DNA of 64,000 nucleotides from Coenobita brevimanus (GCA_032717465.1 CM064732.1:24409067-24473066), one strand, 5' to 3'; shown: positions 13,054 through 26,331, counted from the first letter of the stretch. Notes: generated by a model not told the origin, from the sequence alone. Numbers and translations are program-made.

Positions 13054-13259
13054 TAAATTACAAAACATATTATTATATTTTGATTCGCTTTATGAATATA
13101 AGTAGATCGAACAATATGTTTTGTTTCGATTTAGAAATACTGTAGATTTCGGTTTATGAAACAATTTTTTGTATTGCAGGTCCGAGAGTACTAATTTTTT
13201 TTTAAACTATAAAATATATGGCTCTTCTAGCTTTGAGGGTTGCTGATCTCTGGTATGGG

Positions 13260-14885
<1,626 letters not shown>

Positions 14886-15060
14886 CAGTAGTAAATGGCT
14901 TCCTGATGTGAAAGAAATAATTTGGCTCATTGCCAATCTAGAGTTGCCCGAAGGTAGCACAGCATCAAGTGAGTAGGTGGTTGGCGTCCCCACCTACCAC
15001 CAAGAACATCATACCTAGCTTAGGAGAGCACCCTTGTGGTGAAGGAGTTGAATGCTATAT
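14886..15060 (+). repeat. Degenerate SINE-like repeat with tRNA-like segment
   Basis: The segment 14886-14965 is similar to 49026-49107: both start AGTAAATGGyTTCCTG and share a TAGAG...CCC...AGGnAG block. Downstream, 15018-15060 reads TAGCTTAGGAGAGCACCC, then GTGAAGGAGTTGAATGCT. These resemble a tRNA A-box (TAGCTCAGnGGnAGAGC) and a decayed B-box. This supports an old tRNA-derived SINE, but the match is weak and no poly-A or microsatellite tail is obvious. Confidence 0.35.
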
Positions 15061-15169
15061 TAAACTGTTCCATTTCAAAAGGTCTCTCTTAACTGAAGTA
15101 ACTGCAAATAGCAAGAGAAATGGGAAACATGCCATCTTACTGAACGATGAACTGATGTGAATTTACGAT

Positions 15170-16400
15170 GGCACTCACACAGGGCGGTAGCAATGGAAGA
15201 GACAGACTGTCAAAGAGACCAAAAGCAAAGTAAAAACAGATAGGCAACAACGCAAGCAGAGAAACAGGAAAACAAAAAAAAGACATTAAAACAGGCAGGT
15301 GAAGAGGGAAAGAGGGAGACAGACAGGCAAAATGACAGACCGGAAGACAATCGGGCGAAGTGGCAGAGACACTGACAAAGTGGCTGACATAAAAAAAAAA
15401 AAAATCTGGCAGACGAAGAGATATTGACAAATAGCCAAAGAGCCAGGGAAAACCAGACAGGCGAAGATCGAGACAGAGAGACAGACGAAAAGATAAACAG
15501 GTAGGTGAGGAGACAGAAATACAGTCACATGAAGAAACAGAATGACAGGGAAGCGAAGAGGGATGATGCACTGAAAATCTGAGAAGTTGGGGACAGTGAG
15601 CGAGGGGATATGAAGCAGTTTGATTGATATAAAGAGGTGGGGAAGAAGAAAACAGGGAAGCGGAGTTTGAGAGAGCACAAGATTGAAAGTTAACGTCAAA
15701 CCTTATGGTGAATATGAGCTAGGAAATATGATACGTTGGAAGGTGGTATGACAGCAGGAGGAGGAGTAGGAAGTAGGGAGTAGAGGGCTCAGCTAGGTGA
15801 AAAATAAGTAGATCATAATGGTAGGCGATGAAAAGGAACTGAAACTAGTGGGTGGGTGATAAAGAGAGAGGAGAACTAGTGGAGGAAAAGAAAATGAAGA
15901 CGAAGAGGGAGAGAGCATTGAAGACTGAATATTAACATGGAACCTTCAGATGAGCATGATACAGGGAGTATAGTGAGTGAGAATGTGGTGTTAAAACAGA
16001 AGAAGATGAAGACAGCAGAGAGCACAAGAGAGTGAAAATTAAAGTAACACAAATCAGTAACACTGTTACAGGATATGAAACAAGTGGGTGAGCGATAAAT
16101 GTGAAAAAAAAAAGGTGCTGGAGGAGAAACTGAAGGAGGAGCACCAGAGGAGCCTAAGAATTTGAAAACAAATATGTAACCCACCAGCTGAGGGACAGGA
16201 AATTAACTGATAGATTAATATGAAAACAGGAGAGGAGGAGGAGGCAGAGAAAGAGGAGACGGAGGGCAATGATTAAATCAAACATCCAACCTAATGATAA
16301 CTATTAGATTGGGAATGAAGCACATGTGTAGGTGCTACATGGATTTCGATTGTAGGACGAGGAGGAGGAGACAAAAACGAAAAATATCATGAGTGATTTT
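15170..16400. repeat. Purine-rich block with decayed short tandem units
   Basis: The + strand is strongly A/G-biased for ~1.2 kb. The part 15190-15560 is built of loosely repeated GACAGACAGGCAAA/GAAGAGNGAGACAG units about 20-28 bp long. Overlapping minus-strand frames rich in S, F, L and P (15137-15699 and 15876-16269) follow from the composition and are not genes. Confidence 0.65.
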
Positions 16401-16635
16401 TTAGGGACTGTTTGTGGCATGGCATACTATGTAGATATTATTACAATGCTTTTCTCAACCAATTTCTTTATTCGATAGACGTGAGGGCACGTGTAAGAGG
16501 CTACTAGAGTTTAAAAGAAAAGTCTTATAAAAGTGACAGTGAGTGAATGAATATTACTGTTTTATGTTTATATTAAAAGAGAACTGCAGGTAGTGGAATT
16601 TTTATCGGACAATACAAATGATGAAAGATACATTC

Positions 16636-17992
16636 ATGAAAGTTCTTATTCCCCTGTACAAAGGAAAAGGGGAAAAAGAAGTATGTGGTAATCATAGGGG
16701 CATTTGTCTTCTTAGTGTAATAGGATAAGTATATGGCAGGATACTTATTGACAGAGTTAGGGAAATGACAGAGGAATTAGTTGGAGAAGAACAAGGAACG
16801 GAAGGGAAGATGTTGTGTAGATCTTTAGTGGAAATGTTTCTAGAGACGGGAAAGAAGTTGTATGCGGCCTTCGTGGATTTGAAGAATGCTTATGACAGGG
16901 TGGATAGACAAGGATTATGGAAAGTATGAAGAATATATGGAGTAGATGGGAAGTTGTTGAATGCCGTGAAGAGTATGTATGAGAGTGCTAATGCTGCAGT
17001 GCGTGTGGGTGGTGAACTGAGTGAATCATTCTATTTGAAGGTTGGATTGAAACAGGGATATGTTATGTCTCCATGGTTGTTCAGTCCGTATATGGATGGG
17101 GTTATAAAAGAGATACAAGGTAGGGCAGTGGATGTTGGAGCGGCCTTAGTGAGAGAGGGCAGTGTTTGGAAACTCCCTGTACTGTTGTTTGCAGATGATA
17201 CTGTGTTGTTAAATGAAGATGAAGGGGAGCTGCAAGGCTTGGTAGATGAGTTTTAGAAAGTGTGTTAGAAACGGAATCTAAAGTTGAATGTAGGGAAGAG
17301 TAAAGTTATGGTCATTAAGAGAAGTGAAGTCAGTGAATGTACAGTTAGGTTGGATGAGAAGGAAATAGAAAATGTAAGTGCGTTTAAGTACTTGCGTAGT
17401 GTGATGAATAAGGATGGAAGTTTAGAGGGTGAAGTGCTTGAAAGAGTATAACAAGGAAGAAAGGTTGTTGGTTCCTTGAAAGCAGTGATAATAAACAGGG
17501 AAGTGAGCATGGAAGTGAAGAAGTTACTGCATGGCAGTATTGTGATACCAACGCTAACGTATTTGGAAATGAAGCTTGGACCTTTTTGGAGGGAAAGAAG
17601 TGAAGAGTGAGAGCAGTGGAAGTGCGTTATTTGAGAGGAGCGTGTGAAGTCACATGGAGAGACAGACTGACAAATGAAGTGAAGGAGCGTTGTGGTGTGG
17701 ATGTGGATGTGTTAGAAAGCGTTAGGAGATTCACATTCAGGTGCATGTGGAGAGGATGGAGAGTGAGAGACTGATGAGGAAAGTGTATGTGAGTGAGGTG
17801 GAGGGGGGGAGAGGGAGAGGGAGAGGGAGGTCGGGGATGAGATGGAGGGATGGAGTGGAGAGGTATATGAGTGAGAGGGGTGTGAGCTGGGAGCAGAACA
17901 GTGAATTGACGGGGGACAGGGCGACATGGAGGCGATTTGTGTGGCAACACCTTACGGGATTAAGGCGTCTGGGAGTAGATAGATAGATAGAT
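16636..17992 (+). mobile_element. LINE copy B, RT blocks plus 3' end, many stops, (TAGA)n tail
   Basis: This is the longest copy of the same LINE family. From 16636 the reading shows LIPLYKGKG and HRG (early RT blocks), FVDLKNAYDRVDRQGLW (block with the first catalytic Asp), GLKQGYVMSPWLF, and FADDTVLLNEDEGELQGLVDEF, which keeps the F/YADD active site. At least four in-frame stops are visible (near 16718, 16927, 17255 and 17266), a further one near 17450, and the frame is disrupted again near 17560. The GRGR-rich C-terminal part (17741-17986) and the final segment ending at a TAGA tail (17974-17992) match copies A, C, D and E. It lacks the endonuclease and is inactive. Confidence 0.85.
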
Positions 17993-18600
17993 ATTAATGC
18001 AAAACAATGAATAGATGATATTCGGATACTAACTTGCAAAATTCTATAGGACATCATTGAGAGTGATGGCGCTCATAATTATAATAATTACAACCTGAAC
18101 ATTTCTGACTGTACAGAAAATAATTATAAACATTTGACAGCACTACCTTGGCCTTCAGATATGAAGTCAATATTCCATGAAAGACCAGGGCAACCCCCAC
18201 TCTAACTCTTCTCAGGTTCTGCAAGTTTTGACCTGCTTATCACTGAGCCAAAATAGTTTTCTTTAAAATTCGTAAAAGCTAATACCAGTAAAACGCCTTT
18301 GTCGGCGAGGTACGAGATAGGCCATTTAAATCCGAAAGCATCGAAATGTCGCCTTACACCCCGAGGATGCCTAGATAGCTATCTACCCACCAAGTTTCAT
18401 GCCTTTACGACAAACTGTCTGGCCAGTGGCCCTTTGTTGAAGATTTGCGGCATGCTGCACTTGGCGTATGTCACAGGCCACGTGCACCGCCTCGGTATGA
18501 TGAAACTTTTACAAAACATATCTTAAAGAATTGGGCTATCGTATGGTGCAAACCATGCAGTGATCAGCCCTGTGGTTGCTTAGATATAAGCTTCTCAAAA
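17993..18600. other. No recognisable gene or element
   Basis: AT-rich to 18290, then a moderately GC-balanced stretch (18290-18540) with a 75-codon + frame lacking recognisable domains. It may be dispersed repeat sequence, but no second copy is seen here. Confidence 0.4.
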
Positions 18601-18603
18601 GTG

Positions 18604-18663
18604 TTACGGTAGGGCCGGGTCGGGCCGGGTCAGGCCGGGCCGGGCTGGGCTGGGCTTGGGAGG
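18604..18663 (+). repeat. GC-rich GGGCCGGGTC minisatellite
   Basis: About five imperfect units of 5-10 bp based on GGGCCGGGTC/GGGCTGGGCT. Runs of three G recur at short spacing, so a G-quadruplex on the + strand is possible (inference). It is the most GC-rich short block in this AT-rich part of the window. Confidence 0.75.
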
Positions 18664-19216
18664 GCTGCTCACACGTGAGAAAATGTCACTACTTGACGAG
18701 GGATTCGCGAGGGATTCATCCTCGCTCGTAACCACTGAAATTGACTGGGTACTGCCTGGAGGCCACAGGAGTCTTGTTACCGAGAGTAACACCTCGGCAT
18801 ACAGTTCCTCCTCGTAAGACTAAAGTTAGTTGCTCAGTAACCATACTCTGTCCACTTGAACCTTACCTTAAATTGCCGTCTCTGCATCTTTGATTCTCAG
18901 CTGCAAGATTAGATTGACACTAGAAAATAGTGGTAATTGCGAGATGCTGTAGAAAATATGAAGAGTCATAGTTTTGCCTTTTTCTGCCGATGAGAAACGG
19001 CAAATAAACTGTAAACCTCCCCCCCCCCAGATCTCGATAAGATAATTATGGCAGACTATAAGAGAGCCAAGATAGGGACACGTGGAACTTCCACTGTGCA
19101 CGGCCTGCAAATGAAGGTCCCAGTTTTTTCTGTGGAGATATGAGAAAGAGCATGAAGATGTGGCAGGATATTAATATGAGAAAAACGGTGAATGTGAAAA
19201 ACACTGTATTTAGGAA

Positions 19217-19470
19217 ACGTAGTAATGAATGTGTAAAAAAATGGTGACGAATATGATAAAAATTGGTCTGGTTAGAGATATGTAATAACTAATAACTCTA
19301 CTGGGATATCTTAAAAAAAAAAAAAAAATCAGTTTGAAAACCAATGAATGTATGAACTGTAGTAATGTATGTGTAAAAAATGGTGACCAATATGATAAAT
19401 ATTGGTACGATCTGAGAAATATAATAACTAATATGATAACTGTATTGGGATATCTTAAGGAAAAAAAAAG
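19217..19470 (+). repeat. Two tandem diverged units of ~140 bp
   Basis: The sequence AGTAATGAATGTGTAAAAAA..TGGTGACGAATATGATAAA at ~19221 recurs at ~19361 as AGTAATGTATGTGTAAAAAA..TGGTGACCAATATGATAAA. Each unit ends with TGGGATATCTTAA and an A-run. The A-runs (about 19313-19328 and 19460-19469) resemble retroposed tails, but no tRNA-like or coding part was found. Confidence 0.7.
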
Positions 19471-19554
19471 TCAACGAGAATAAGAAAGGTGTTGAGATAT
19501 ATATGTGGACTGATGACGGACGTGTGATGGAGCTGGACCCCAAAACTTAGGATG

Positions 19555-20646
19555 AATCAGCAAGTGAGACAGTTATTTGGTAAGAGAAAAGACAGGGAGC
19601 GAGGCAGGTGTGCAGGAAAAAGGAGGAGGAGGTGTGGCAGAAAAACAGGAAGGGACTGTGTGGCTAAGACAGAAGAAATAAGAGAGGCAGGGAGAAAGGA
19701 ATGACTAGAGTAGTAGAGGCAGGGGGATTGCCAGGAGGGGAGGCAGACAGTGACGAAGGGAGTGACGTGTCGAGTGAGGAAGGAAGTGAGGCAGAGGGTG
19801 AGGCAGTGAGTGAAGTGGGAAAAGGAGGGAGTGAGGAAAGAATGAGACAGAGGGTGAGTGACGGAACGAACAGGATATGAGGCAGGGAGTGAGACGGGGG
19901 ATGAGTCCATGGGTGAAGTAGAGGGCGAGGCAGGGAGTAAAGCAGGCGTGAGAAAAGGAGTGAGGCAGGAAGTGGAACAAGGAGTGGGACAAGGAATGAG
20001 GCAGGAAGTAAGACAAGTTGACATTCACATCCAGGTCATTACAGGTGTCTCAAGTGACCAAGCGAGGCTGAGCACAAGCAGGCAGGAAGACATGAAAGCA
20101 AGAAGGCAGGGAAGCACGATGGCAGGGAACCAAGAGGACAAGGAAGCAGGATGGCAGGAAAGCGGGAAGGCAGAGAAGCAGGAGGGCAGGAAAGAAAGGA
20201 GAGATAGGCGAGGAAAAAATCAGGGAGCGAGACACCGGGGTAGGGATAGAAGCAAGGAGAAAGGACGGTAAAGAAATAGGTAGGCAGGCAGACAGACAGG
20301 AAGGCAGAGAAGCAAGCAGGTATGGAGGTAAGAAGACGACAGTTAGCTAGGGTGGTAGGTAAGTAGGGACGCAGGGAGAGAGGCTGGGATCTAGGCAAAG
20401 AAAGAGGCAGGGTAGAGGGCAAGTAGGCTAACAAGAAGGGAGATGAGCAGATAGGAAGGCAGGCAGGAAGGGAGACGGGTACGGAAGCGGACAGGGATGC
20501 AGGAAGGTAAGCTTGGTAAAGGTAAGGGAATGGTCTTGGGCACAGAGGCTGAAGAATTTTTGAGTAAGGCTAAAAAAAAATGAAACACATAGAAAAGGAG
20601 GAACGGATATAAGAGTAGAGAAAGAGGCTAAAGAAATTGGTTATGG

Positions 20647-20716
<70 letters not shown>

Positions 20717-22565
20717 GATTTAGAGTGAGATAAATATGGAGTTACGAAAAGTAGCAGGACAGCAAAATTGTGCAGCAAGGGTGAATCGGAGGACAAGATA
20801 CAGACAGATGATGTTTAAGGAATGAAAGGATGATGATATAAAAATACGTGAATTAGTAAATGTTGGAGAAGCTGGATACCAAATTTGCATGTATAAATAG
20901 ATAAATGAAGACGGAACAGAAAAAAATACGATGAAAATTTATTTATAAAGGGAATTATGTTAAAAAATAATATAAACAGAGGAGAGAAATGTTGAGGGAA
21001 AAGGCTGATGAAAAGAGAGATATGAAAGACATGCCAAAGAGACAGGCAGACCTGGAGTAACAGACGCACGCAAGATACTGTAGCAAACAGACATACTGAT
21101 GGGTTGAAAAGGAGGAAACAGCAGAGAATAATGTTGAATGAAGTAAATCATTAAGCAAAGAAAATACAGAGAGGATGAATTCAGTACGAATCTATGAAAC
21201 AGACAGCCTCCAGTCACAGAAACGAATAGGATTGGAAAATGAGTAACGGGGGTTGTAACAGAAAAAGAAAGTGTTAAAAAACTGAAGAAATGAAGAGTAA
21301 GAAAGCTACCCGAAGCAAGATAAACAGACAGATATGAAGACTTAGAAACAAACATGATATCAAGTTAACCGCCGTTACAAATTGGTATCGGAGACAATAG
21401 CAGACAGGGACAGCGATGAAGCTGACTAAACGAGAAAAGGAAATGAAATAAGAAAAATCAATCAAACGGACAGGCAAAGAGCCATGGAAGGGTAGAAACC
21501 AGTAAAAACAGACAGGTAAACAAACACACAGTCAAGCACGAAATCACAGAAACGAGCAGACAGATGCGGAAATTGAAAAAAAAAAATAATAAAGAATGGA
21601 GCCTTGGAGAGCGAAAGGGACGCTCAGGAGGTTGAAAGACAGGTTGGCGGGCGGAAAATAAAAACTGCAGTCAGAAGATAAAAATGGAAGCGAGAGGCAG
21701 GGGGAAAGATAAAATGAAGACGAAATACGAAACTGAAGAAAGGATACGCAAAAAAAAAAAGAAAAAGAAGAAAGAGAGGGTGAAGAATGTACAGCGAAGA
21801 ACATGACTAAGAAACGAAGGCGGAATCGATAACTGAAGTAACAAAGGCAAGAATATATGCAGAAACGAAGGGAGATAGATACAGAGGAGAGAGAAGGAAG
21901 GGTAGCGAAAAGACATGAGATGAAGAAACCACGAGATATAAAGACAAAGGAGAAAAGATAGGGGAGAAAACTGAGAGCATAAGAGAGGCAGATGTTGAGA
22001 AAAAATGAAGAGGAAATGGAAAAGAAATGCGTAAGTAAATTAGGCCGAAATGAATAGCGAATAGCAGAAAGAGATGAAGAATGGGAAAATACAGAGGCAG
22101 AAAAGGAAAGCTGAGGCAGAAAAAAAAAATAGGAAGAAATTAATAAACGAGGAAGAGATATTGAAATGATGAGATATGGAGAAGATTATCAGAAAATTCT
22201 TGAAAAAGATCACGAAAGATGATAAAAGGCAAGAAGAGTGAGAGAGAAAAATATTCATGGATAGGGGCAGGAATGTAGGGGACAATAGAGGATCAATTAA
22301 ATCGATGAATAAAATAGGTGAATAAGTGACAAGAGGCAAATTGAAGAGAAGACAATTCAACAAGAGGTGAATAAACAAGCAATAAATGTATATACAAACA
22401 AGACAAGCAGAAATGGAAATGAAATAGTATAAATGATTAACAGACCTGAAAGCTAAGAAATGCGGCAGAAATAGCGAACGACTGAAGTACAAGGAAATTA
22501 ACACTACAAGATGAAAAACTAAGGCAGAGACAAACGGAGAAACCTGCGGAAAAAGATTCAACAGC

Positions 22566-22568
<3 letters not shown>
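19555..22568. repeat. 3-kb purine-rich block with decayed minisatellites
   Basis: For about 3 kb the + strand is overwhelmingly A and G with sparse C and T. Within it, 19740-20030 consists of loosely repeated ~12-bp GAGGCAGGGAGT units, and 20080-20510 of GGCAGGAAGGCAGAGAAGCAG-like units. A pure (GA)n run sits at 20648-20713. The many minus-strand frames rich in F, S, L and P (the longest is 175 codons at 22040-22567) are compositional artefacts. They have neither domains nor a coherent start. Confidence 0.7.

Positions 22569-22605
<37 letters not shown>
22569..22605. repeat. (GA)n microsatellite
   Basis: Pure GA run bordering the SINE fragment on its left. Confidence 0.95.
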
Positions 22606-22608
<3 letters not shown>

Positions 22609-22619
22609 TGGAGAAATGA

Positions 22620-22738
22620 ATTCCCCGAGCTAGGCAACGAAGGCCATATAGCCCCGCTGGGGTTACAGGAGGGAGCTACCCCTCCCGGCAACGGTAGCCC
22701 GGGCGAGGCTCGAACTTGCGACCTCCCGATCACAAGCT

Positions 22739-22740
<2 letters not shown>
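22620..22740 (-). mobile_element. tRNA-derived SINE fragment flanked by GA tracts
   Basis: Read on the - strand, the element begins inside a CT tract with GAGCTTGTGATCGGGAGGTC and continues GCAAGTTCGAGCCTCG. AGTTCGAGCCTC matches a tRNA B-box (GGTTCGAnTCC), and the preceding bases resemble a tRNA variable arm. The A-box half is missing and replaced by the (CT)n run. A GC-rich body follows (CCCGGGCTACCGTTGCCGGG, then GTAACCCCAGCGGGGC). The whole segment is sandwiched between two GA microsatellites (22569-22605 and 22741-22779). SINE assignment is inferred from the B-box alone. Confidence 0.6.
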
Positions 22741-22782
<42 letters not shown>

Positions 22783-22829
22783 AACCGTTTTTGGATAGAT
22801 TGAGTAACTAATACATAGACCCAGTGCGG

Positions 22830-22867
<38 letters not shown>
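22741..22867. repeat. (GA)n and (CA)n microsatellites
   Basis: GA run at 22741-22779 and CA run at 22831-22867. Further CT runs follow at 22995-23021. Confidence 0.95.
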
Positions 22868-22869
<2 letters not shown>

Positions 22870-22990
22870 GAATAGCCTGGTGTAATGATATAGATAGACA
22901 GACAGACAAACTTTCAGCACACAGTCACGATCACCCTTCGTGAAGTTCACCTAACGACTCCAACCACCGCTTTTTGAAACACCAAGTCAG

Positions 22991-23021
<31 letters not shown>

Positions 23022-23024
<3 letters not shown>

Positions 23025-23834
23025 GTAGCATCCACCTATCTCCCGTCTTAAGTTTTATTTGTTTGATTTTTCCTTGTAATTTTACATGTTGTCTTTCTCT
23101 GTTTATGCTTAGCCATTTACCCACCTCTGTTGTCGTTTGCATGTTACCATTTACCACAGCTCTCAACTTAAAAAACTTTCCTGAATCTCACTTTCTTTTT
23201 AGTTCCAGCCTATTATCTCTCTTTTTGCATTCCTCGCTTCATTAGTTTGCCCATACATATGCCACCTATTCTGTCAGTCATTTTCTTTAATTATCGTATC
23301 CGTCTATTAATGTACCGTCCAAATTCTGCTGTCTTTATGCCCCTATCTTATTTCTTCTTTTCTCCTCTTCGTTGTTAATCTCTTTACCTTCCTCCATTTT
23401 TGTATCATTTTTATAATCTACCGGATAATGTCGTAACCACATCCCTTTTTACCTTCTCTATTTCATAATTTCGTTTTATTGATCTTTCTCTCTTTTTTTT
23501 CCCCAGTTTTTTGTCGGTTTATCATCCGTCTTATGATCTACTATCTCCTTACACTTCACAACCTTGACACCTTGCATTCATTTTCTTGTTACCATCAGAC
23601 AACTGTATTCTTAGAAAAGATCTCTTCTGTCACAGCAGTTAATGGAGAGTGTTTCTCTTCTATTCATCAAGGTGTCTCTACTAAGGTGAATACAAAATCG
23701 CCTGGAGATTACTAAAGACAAAATTTCATTGTACAAAAAAAAAAAATGATCATCCTCAACCATCTTTCCTTATTTATCTACCACCTTTCATCCGTTTCTC
23801 TCGTTCTCTCTGGTGCTGAACCAAGCCTAGTCCA
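23022..23834. other. Pyrimidine-biased non-coding stretch
   Basis: T/C-rich sequence with low-complexity + frames (23063-23245 and 23479-23715) and no recognisable domain. Confidence 0.45.
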
Positions 23835-24040
23835 CTGTATATAACTTAATCCAACTTAAGGTACCTAACTTAACCTAACCTAACTGCAACTGACCAAATT
23901 TACTTTAACGAATTAAACCTAGGCCAAATCATGTCAATATAAGCCCAGCCAAATCTAACCTCACCCAAACAAACCTAACCTAACACAAATTATCCCAGTC
24001 CAAGCAAAACTAAAACAAGCCATACTTAATCTAATCAGAT
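23835..24040 (-). repeat. CCTAACC-type degenerate repeats (GGTTAGG on the - strand)
   Basis: AACCTAACCTAA, TAACTTAACCTAA and CCAAACAAACCTAACC motifs recur irregularly. This is the reverse-strand counterpart of the stretch at 9509-9835. The irregular spacing argues against a true telomeric array. Confidence 0.6.
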
Positions 24041-24239
24041 CCAATTTGTACACGTCCCTCTCTTATCCAGTTAACTAACCTCCCTTCTTCGTTATTTGCT
24101 CAGCACCTTACTTCCGTTTTTCCTTTCATGCCCCTTTTTCTCCTTGCTGACGAACATGCCAACTTTTCTACGAACCCTGTTTTTCTTGTCTCTTATGGCT
24201 GCCAATGTGATTCTTGGTCCCATTGATTACGCCCGTATC

Positions 24240-24240
<1 letters not shown>

Positions 24241-24277
<37 letters not shown>

Positions 24278-24472
24278 AGTACGAGGATGCTTGGCTCCTT
24301 AGCGACTAAATTTTAAATAGTACCACCTTCTGCACGGTCACTGGATATCTCTGCCTAAGCGTTTTGTTTTTGCATGAACTATATTCTCCAGCCTCCTTAA
24401 TATCATTCACTTAGTAATATATACCTATCTATCTATCTATCTATCTCTATCTATCTGTCTGTCTATCTATCT
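24241..24472. repeat. (CT)n at 24241-24272 and (TATC)n at 24425-24472
   Basis: A 32-bp CT run, then an imperfect TATC/TGTC tetranucleotide array. The TATC array has no LINE 3' end next to it, unlike the TAGA tails elsewhere in the window. Confidence 0.9.
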
Positions 24473-25763
24473 TCATAACTTGTGCTGTGCAATATGTTAA
24501 GTGGCTTCCTCTTTGTTATCTATGAATATATAATTTTGAGGGATTCCCTAAAACCTCCTCTAGTCATTTATCTTATGTGCTTGTTACGTCTCAATCTCTC
24601 TAAATTGTTTTTATATCGCCTAATATGGACAAACAGTAGTATAGTATTTGCCACCCCAAGTACATCGGGACATGAACCAAGTGGACTGTAGACTAAAGTT
24701 TCCCTTTTCTTGCAGTTTACCAACTTCTTTGTTGGGAATAAGGAAGGAATTGAAGGATGTTTGCATCACCAGGAATAAGAGTTGCCTGGCCATATCGTGC
24801 TACCAGGAGGTCTTCCCATCCTGCACCTGCATAAAACGTGTCAGAGTTCAGAAGTAACTGGTAAGGAACAGGTGCCAGGGACTCTCTGAACTCCACTAGA
24901 ACACAATTTGGTCGCCAGTGCTTGTGAGCTATTTGTGAGTGTGTGTGTGTGTGTGTGTGTACATATTCCTTGCGTGATGTCAGGCTCTTGTCCATAAGTT
25001 ACCGTATCATTATTTTATTATCAGCATGATCTGGTTGTGAAGTCTATACAGCGTCCGTTCGGGCTTTACTTTTCCTATTTTTAGTTTATGTGTATAGGTA
25101 CTCCCTAAATTTGTGGGACGTAGAGTTTAGATGATGATAATGATAATGACGTGGTAGTATTACAGGCAGTAGCAGTAACAACAGCAGTAAAGTAAATGCA
25201 AATTTATATCCTTCGTGTAAGTCCAAAAAATATTATGCTTTCTTCTAGTGTTTTACCCATTTTATTATAGTTTCCAAGAAGTTCTGTGTTCGTTTTCTTT
25301 TAAGTACTTGTCAGTGAAAGCATCATTGTCGGAAAATTGTAAACCTTTCTCAAAAAACTATATCAGTAATTGTGCTCGGCATGACATTCGTTCTAACTTT
25401 TGCCTGCCGTTATCTGTTTTAAGCTCAACATGGTTAGATGAAAGTGAGCCAAAAGTGCGTTGGGCTACTTTTATTTTTAACCTCTTTGGCATGATGACAC
25501 ACTTATTCCACTGCTGTTATCTCCAGACGACTTCATTTAAAGTATGGGAGACGTCTTGTTAATGAAAACAATGTGTCCAGGCATATCGAAATTAACGGTT
25601 CTTGATTTTTGGCTCTCTTTTGGCATTTCTTTCCTTTTCTCTACTATCTCGATGGATAAAACATTGAGGGTTTCAAGCCCTGGGTTTCGTCATCCCTGCA
25701 TTAAAAAAAGACAAGTCCGATTCGGAAGTTCTCATGAGTAAAATCTTCGGGAAGTACCAGTAA
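24473..25763. other. No recognisable gene; (TG)n at 24937-24960
   Basis: Mixed AT-rich sequence with frames of 65-104 codons (for example 25248-25562, + strand) that lack recognisable domains. A run of TAATGA/GATGAT units occurs near 25130-25150. Confidence 0.4.
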
Positions 25764-26331
25764 TCTGTCTATCTATCTATTGTCAGACGTCTTAATCCCG
25801 TAAGGGGTGGCCACAAACAAACCGCCTCCATGTCGCCCTGTCCCCCTCCATTTCACTGACCTGCTCCCAGCTCACACACCCCTCTCTCATATACCTCTCC
25901 AATCCATCCCTTTATCTCATCCTTGGCCTCCCCCTCCCTCTCCCTCCCTCCATCTCCCTCACATATACTCTCCTCGTCAGTCTCTCGCTCTCCATCCTGT
26001 ATAAATGGTCAAACCACCACAATGAATTTCTCCTAACCCCTTCTATCACATTTTCATCCACACCACAACACTCCGTCACTATCTCAATTGTCGTCTGTCT
26101 CTCCATGTAACTCCACATGCTCTTCTCAAATAACTCATTTCCACTGCCCTCACTCTTGACTTCTGTCATTCCAGTAACATCCAAGCTTCATTTCCATACG
26201 TAAGAGTTGGTATCATGCAGCGACTTTTTTACTTCTATGCTCACTTTCCTGTTCCTTATCACTGCCTTCAAAAGACCAGCAACCTTTCTTCCTTGTACCC
26301 TTTCAAGCACTTCACCCTCTGGACTTCCATA
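25764..26331 (-). mobile_element. LINE copy C, 3' part only, (TAGA)n tail
   Basis: On the - strand the copy starts at about 26331 with GEVLERVQGRKVAGLLKAVIRNRKVSIEVKK and continues through the EMEGGRGRGRPRMR region to a TAGA/TAGACAGA tail at 25764-25780. It matches copies A and B in the region after the RT core. Frame disruptions occur around 26185-26215. A short (AAT)n run adjoins its 5' end (26330-26351). Confidence 0.8.

Larger units (their letters stand above)
11648..13252. mobile_element. hAT-like element interrupted by a LINE insertion
   Basis: The left end reads CAAAGGTCGGCAACCTGCGG at 11648. The right end, read on the other strand from 13252, is CAGAGATCAGCAACCCTCAA. 12 of the first 15 positions agree, and GGTCGGCAACC-type termini with GCGGCTC are typical of some hAT families. 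The 8-bp flanks (GCGTACGT and GTATGGGT) match poorly, so a target duplication is not confirmed. The host interior is AT-rich and contains no transposase. A LINE lies inside at 12098-13053, and a (TA)n run sits at 12037-12080. Without the LINE the host would be about 650 bp. Confidence 0.6.

Noticed and set aside
19557..22567. Many minus-strand frames (up to 175 codons) rich in F, S, L and P, some looking membrane-like
   Set aside because: They follow from the purine-rich + strand; hydrophobicity is due to T/C-rich codons.
24425..24472. (TATC)n as another LINE tail
   Set aside because: No LINE 3' sequence (GCCAGACGCCTCAATCCCG-like) adjoins it on either side.
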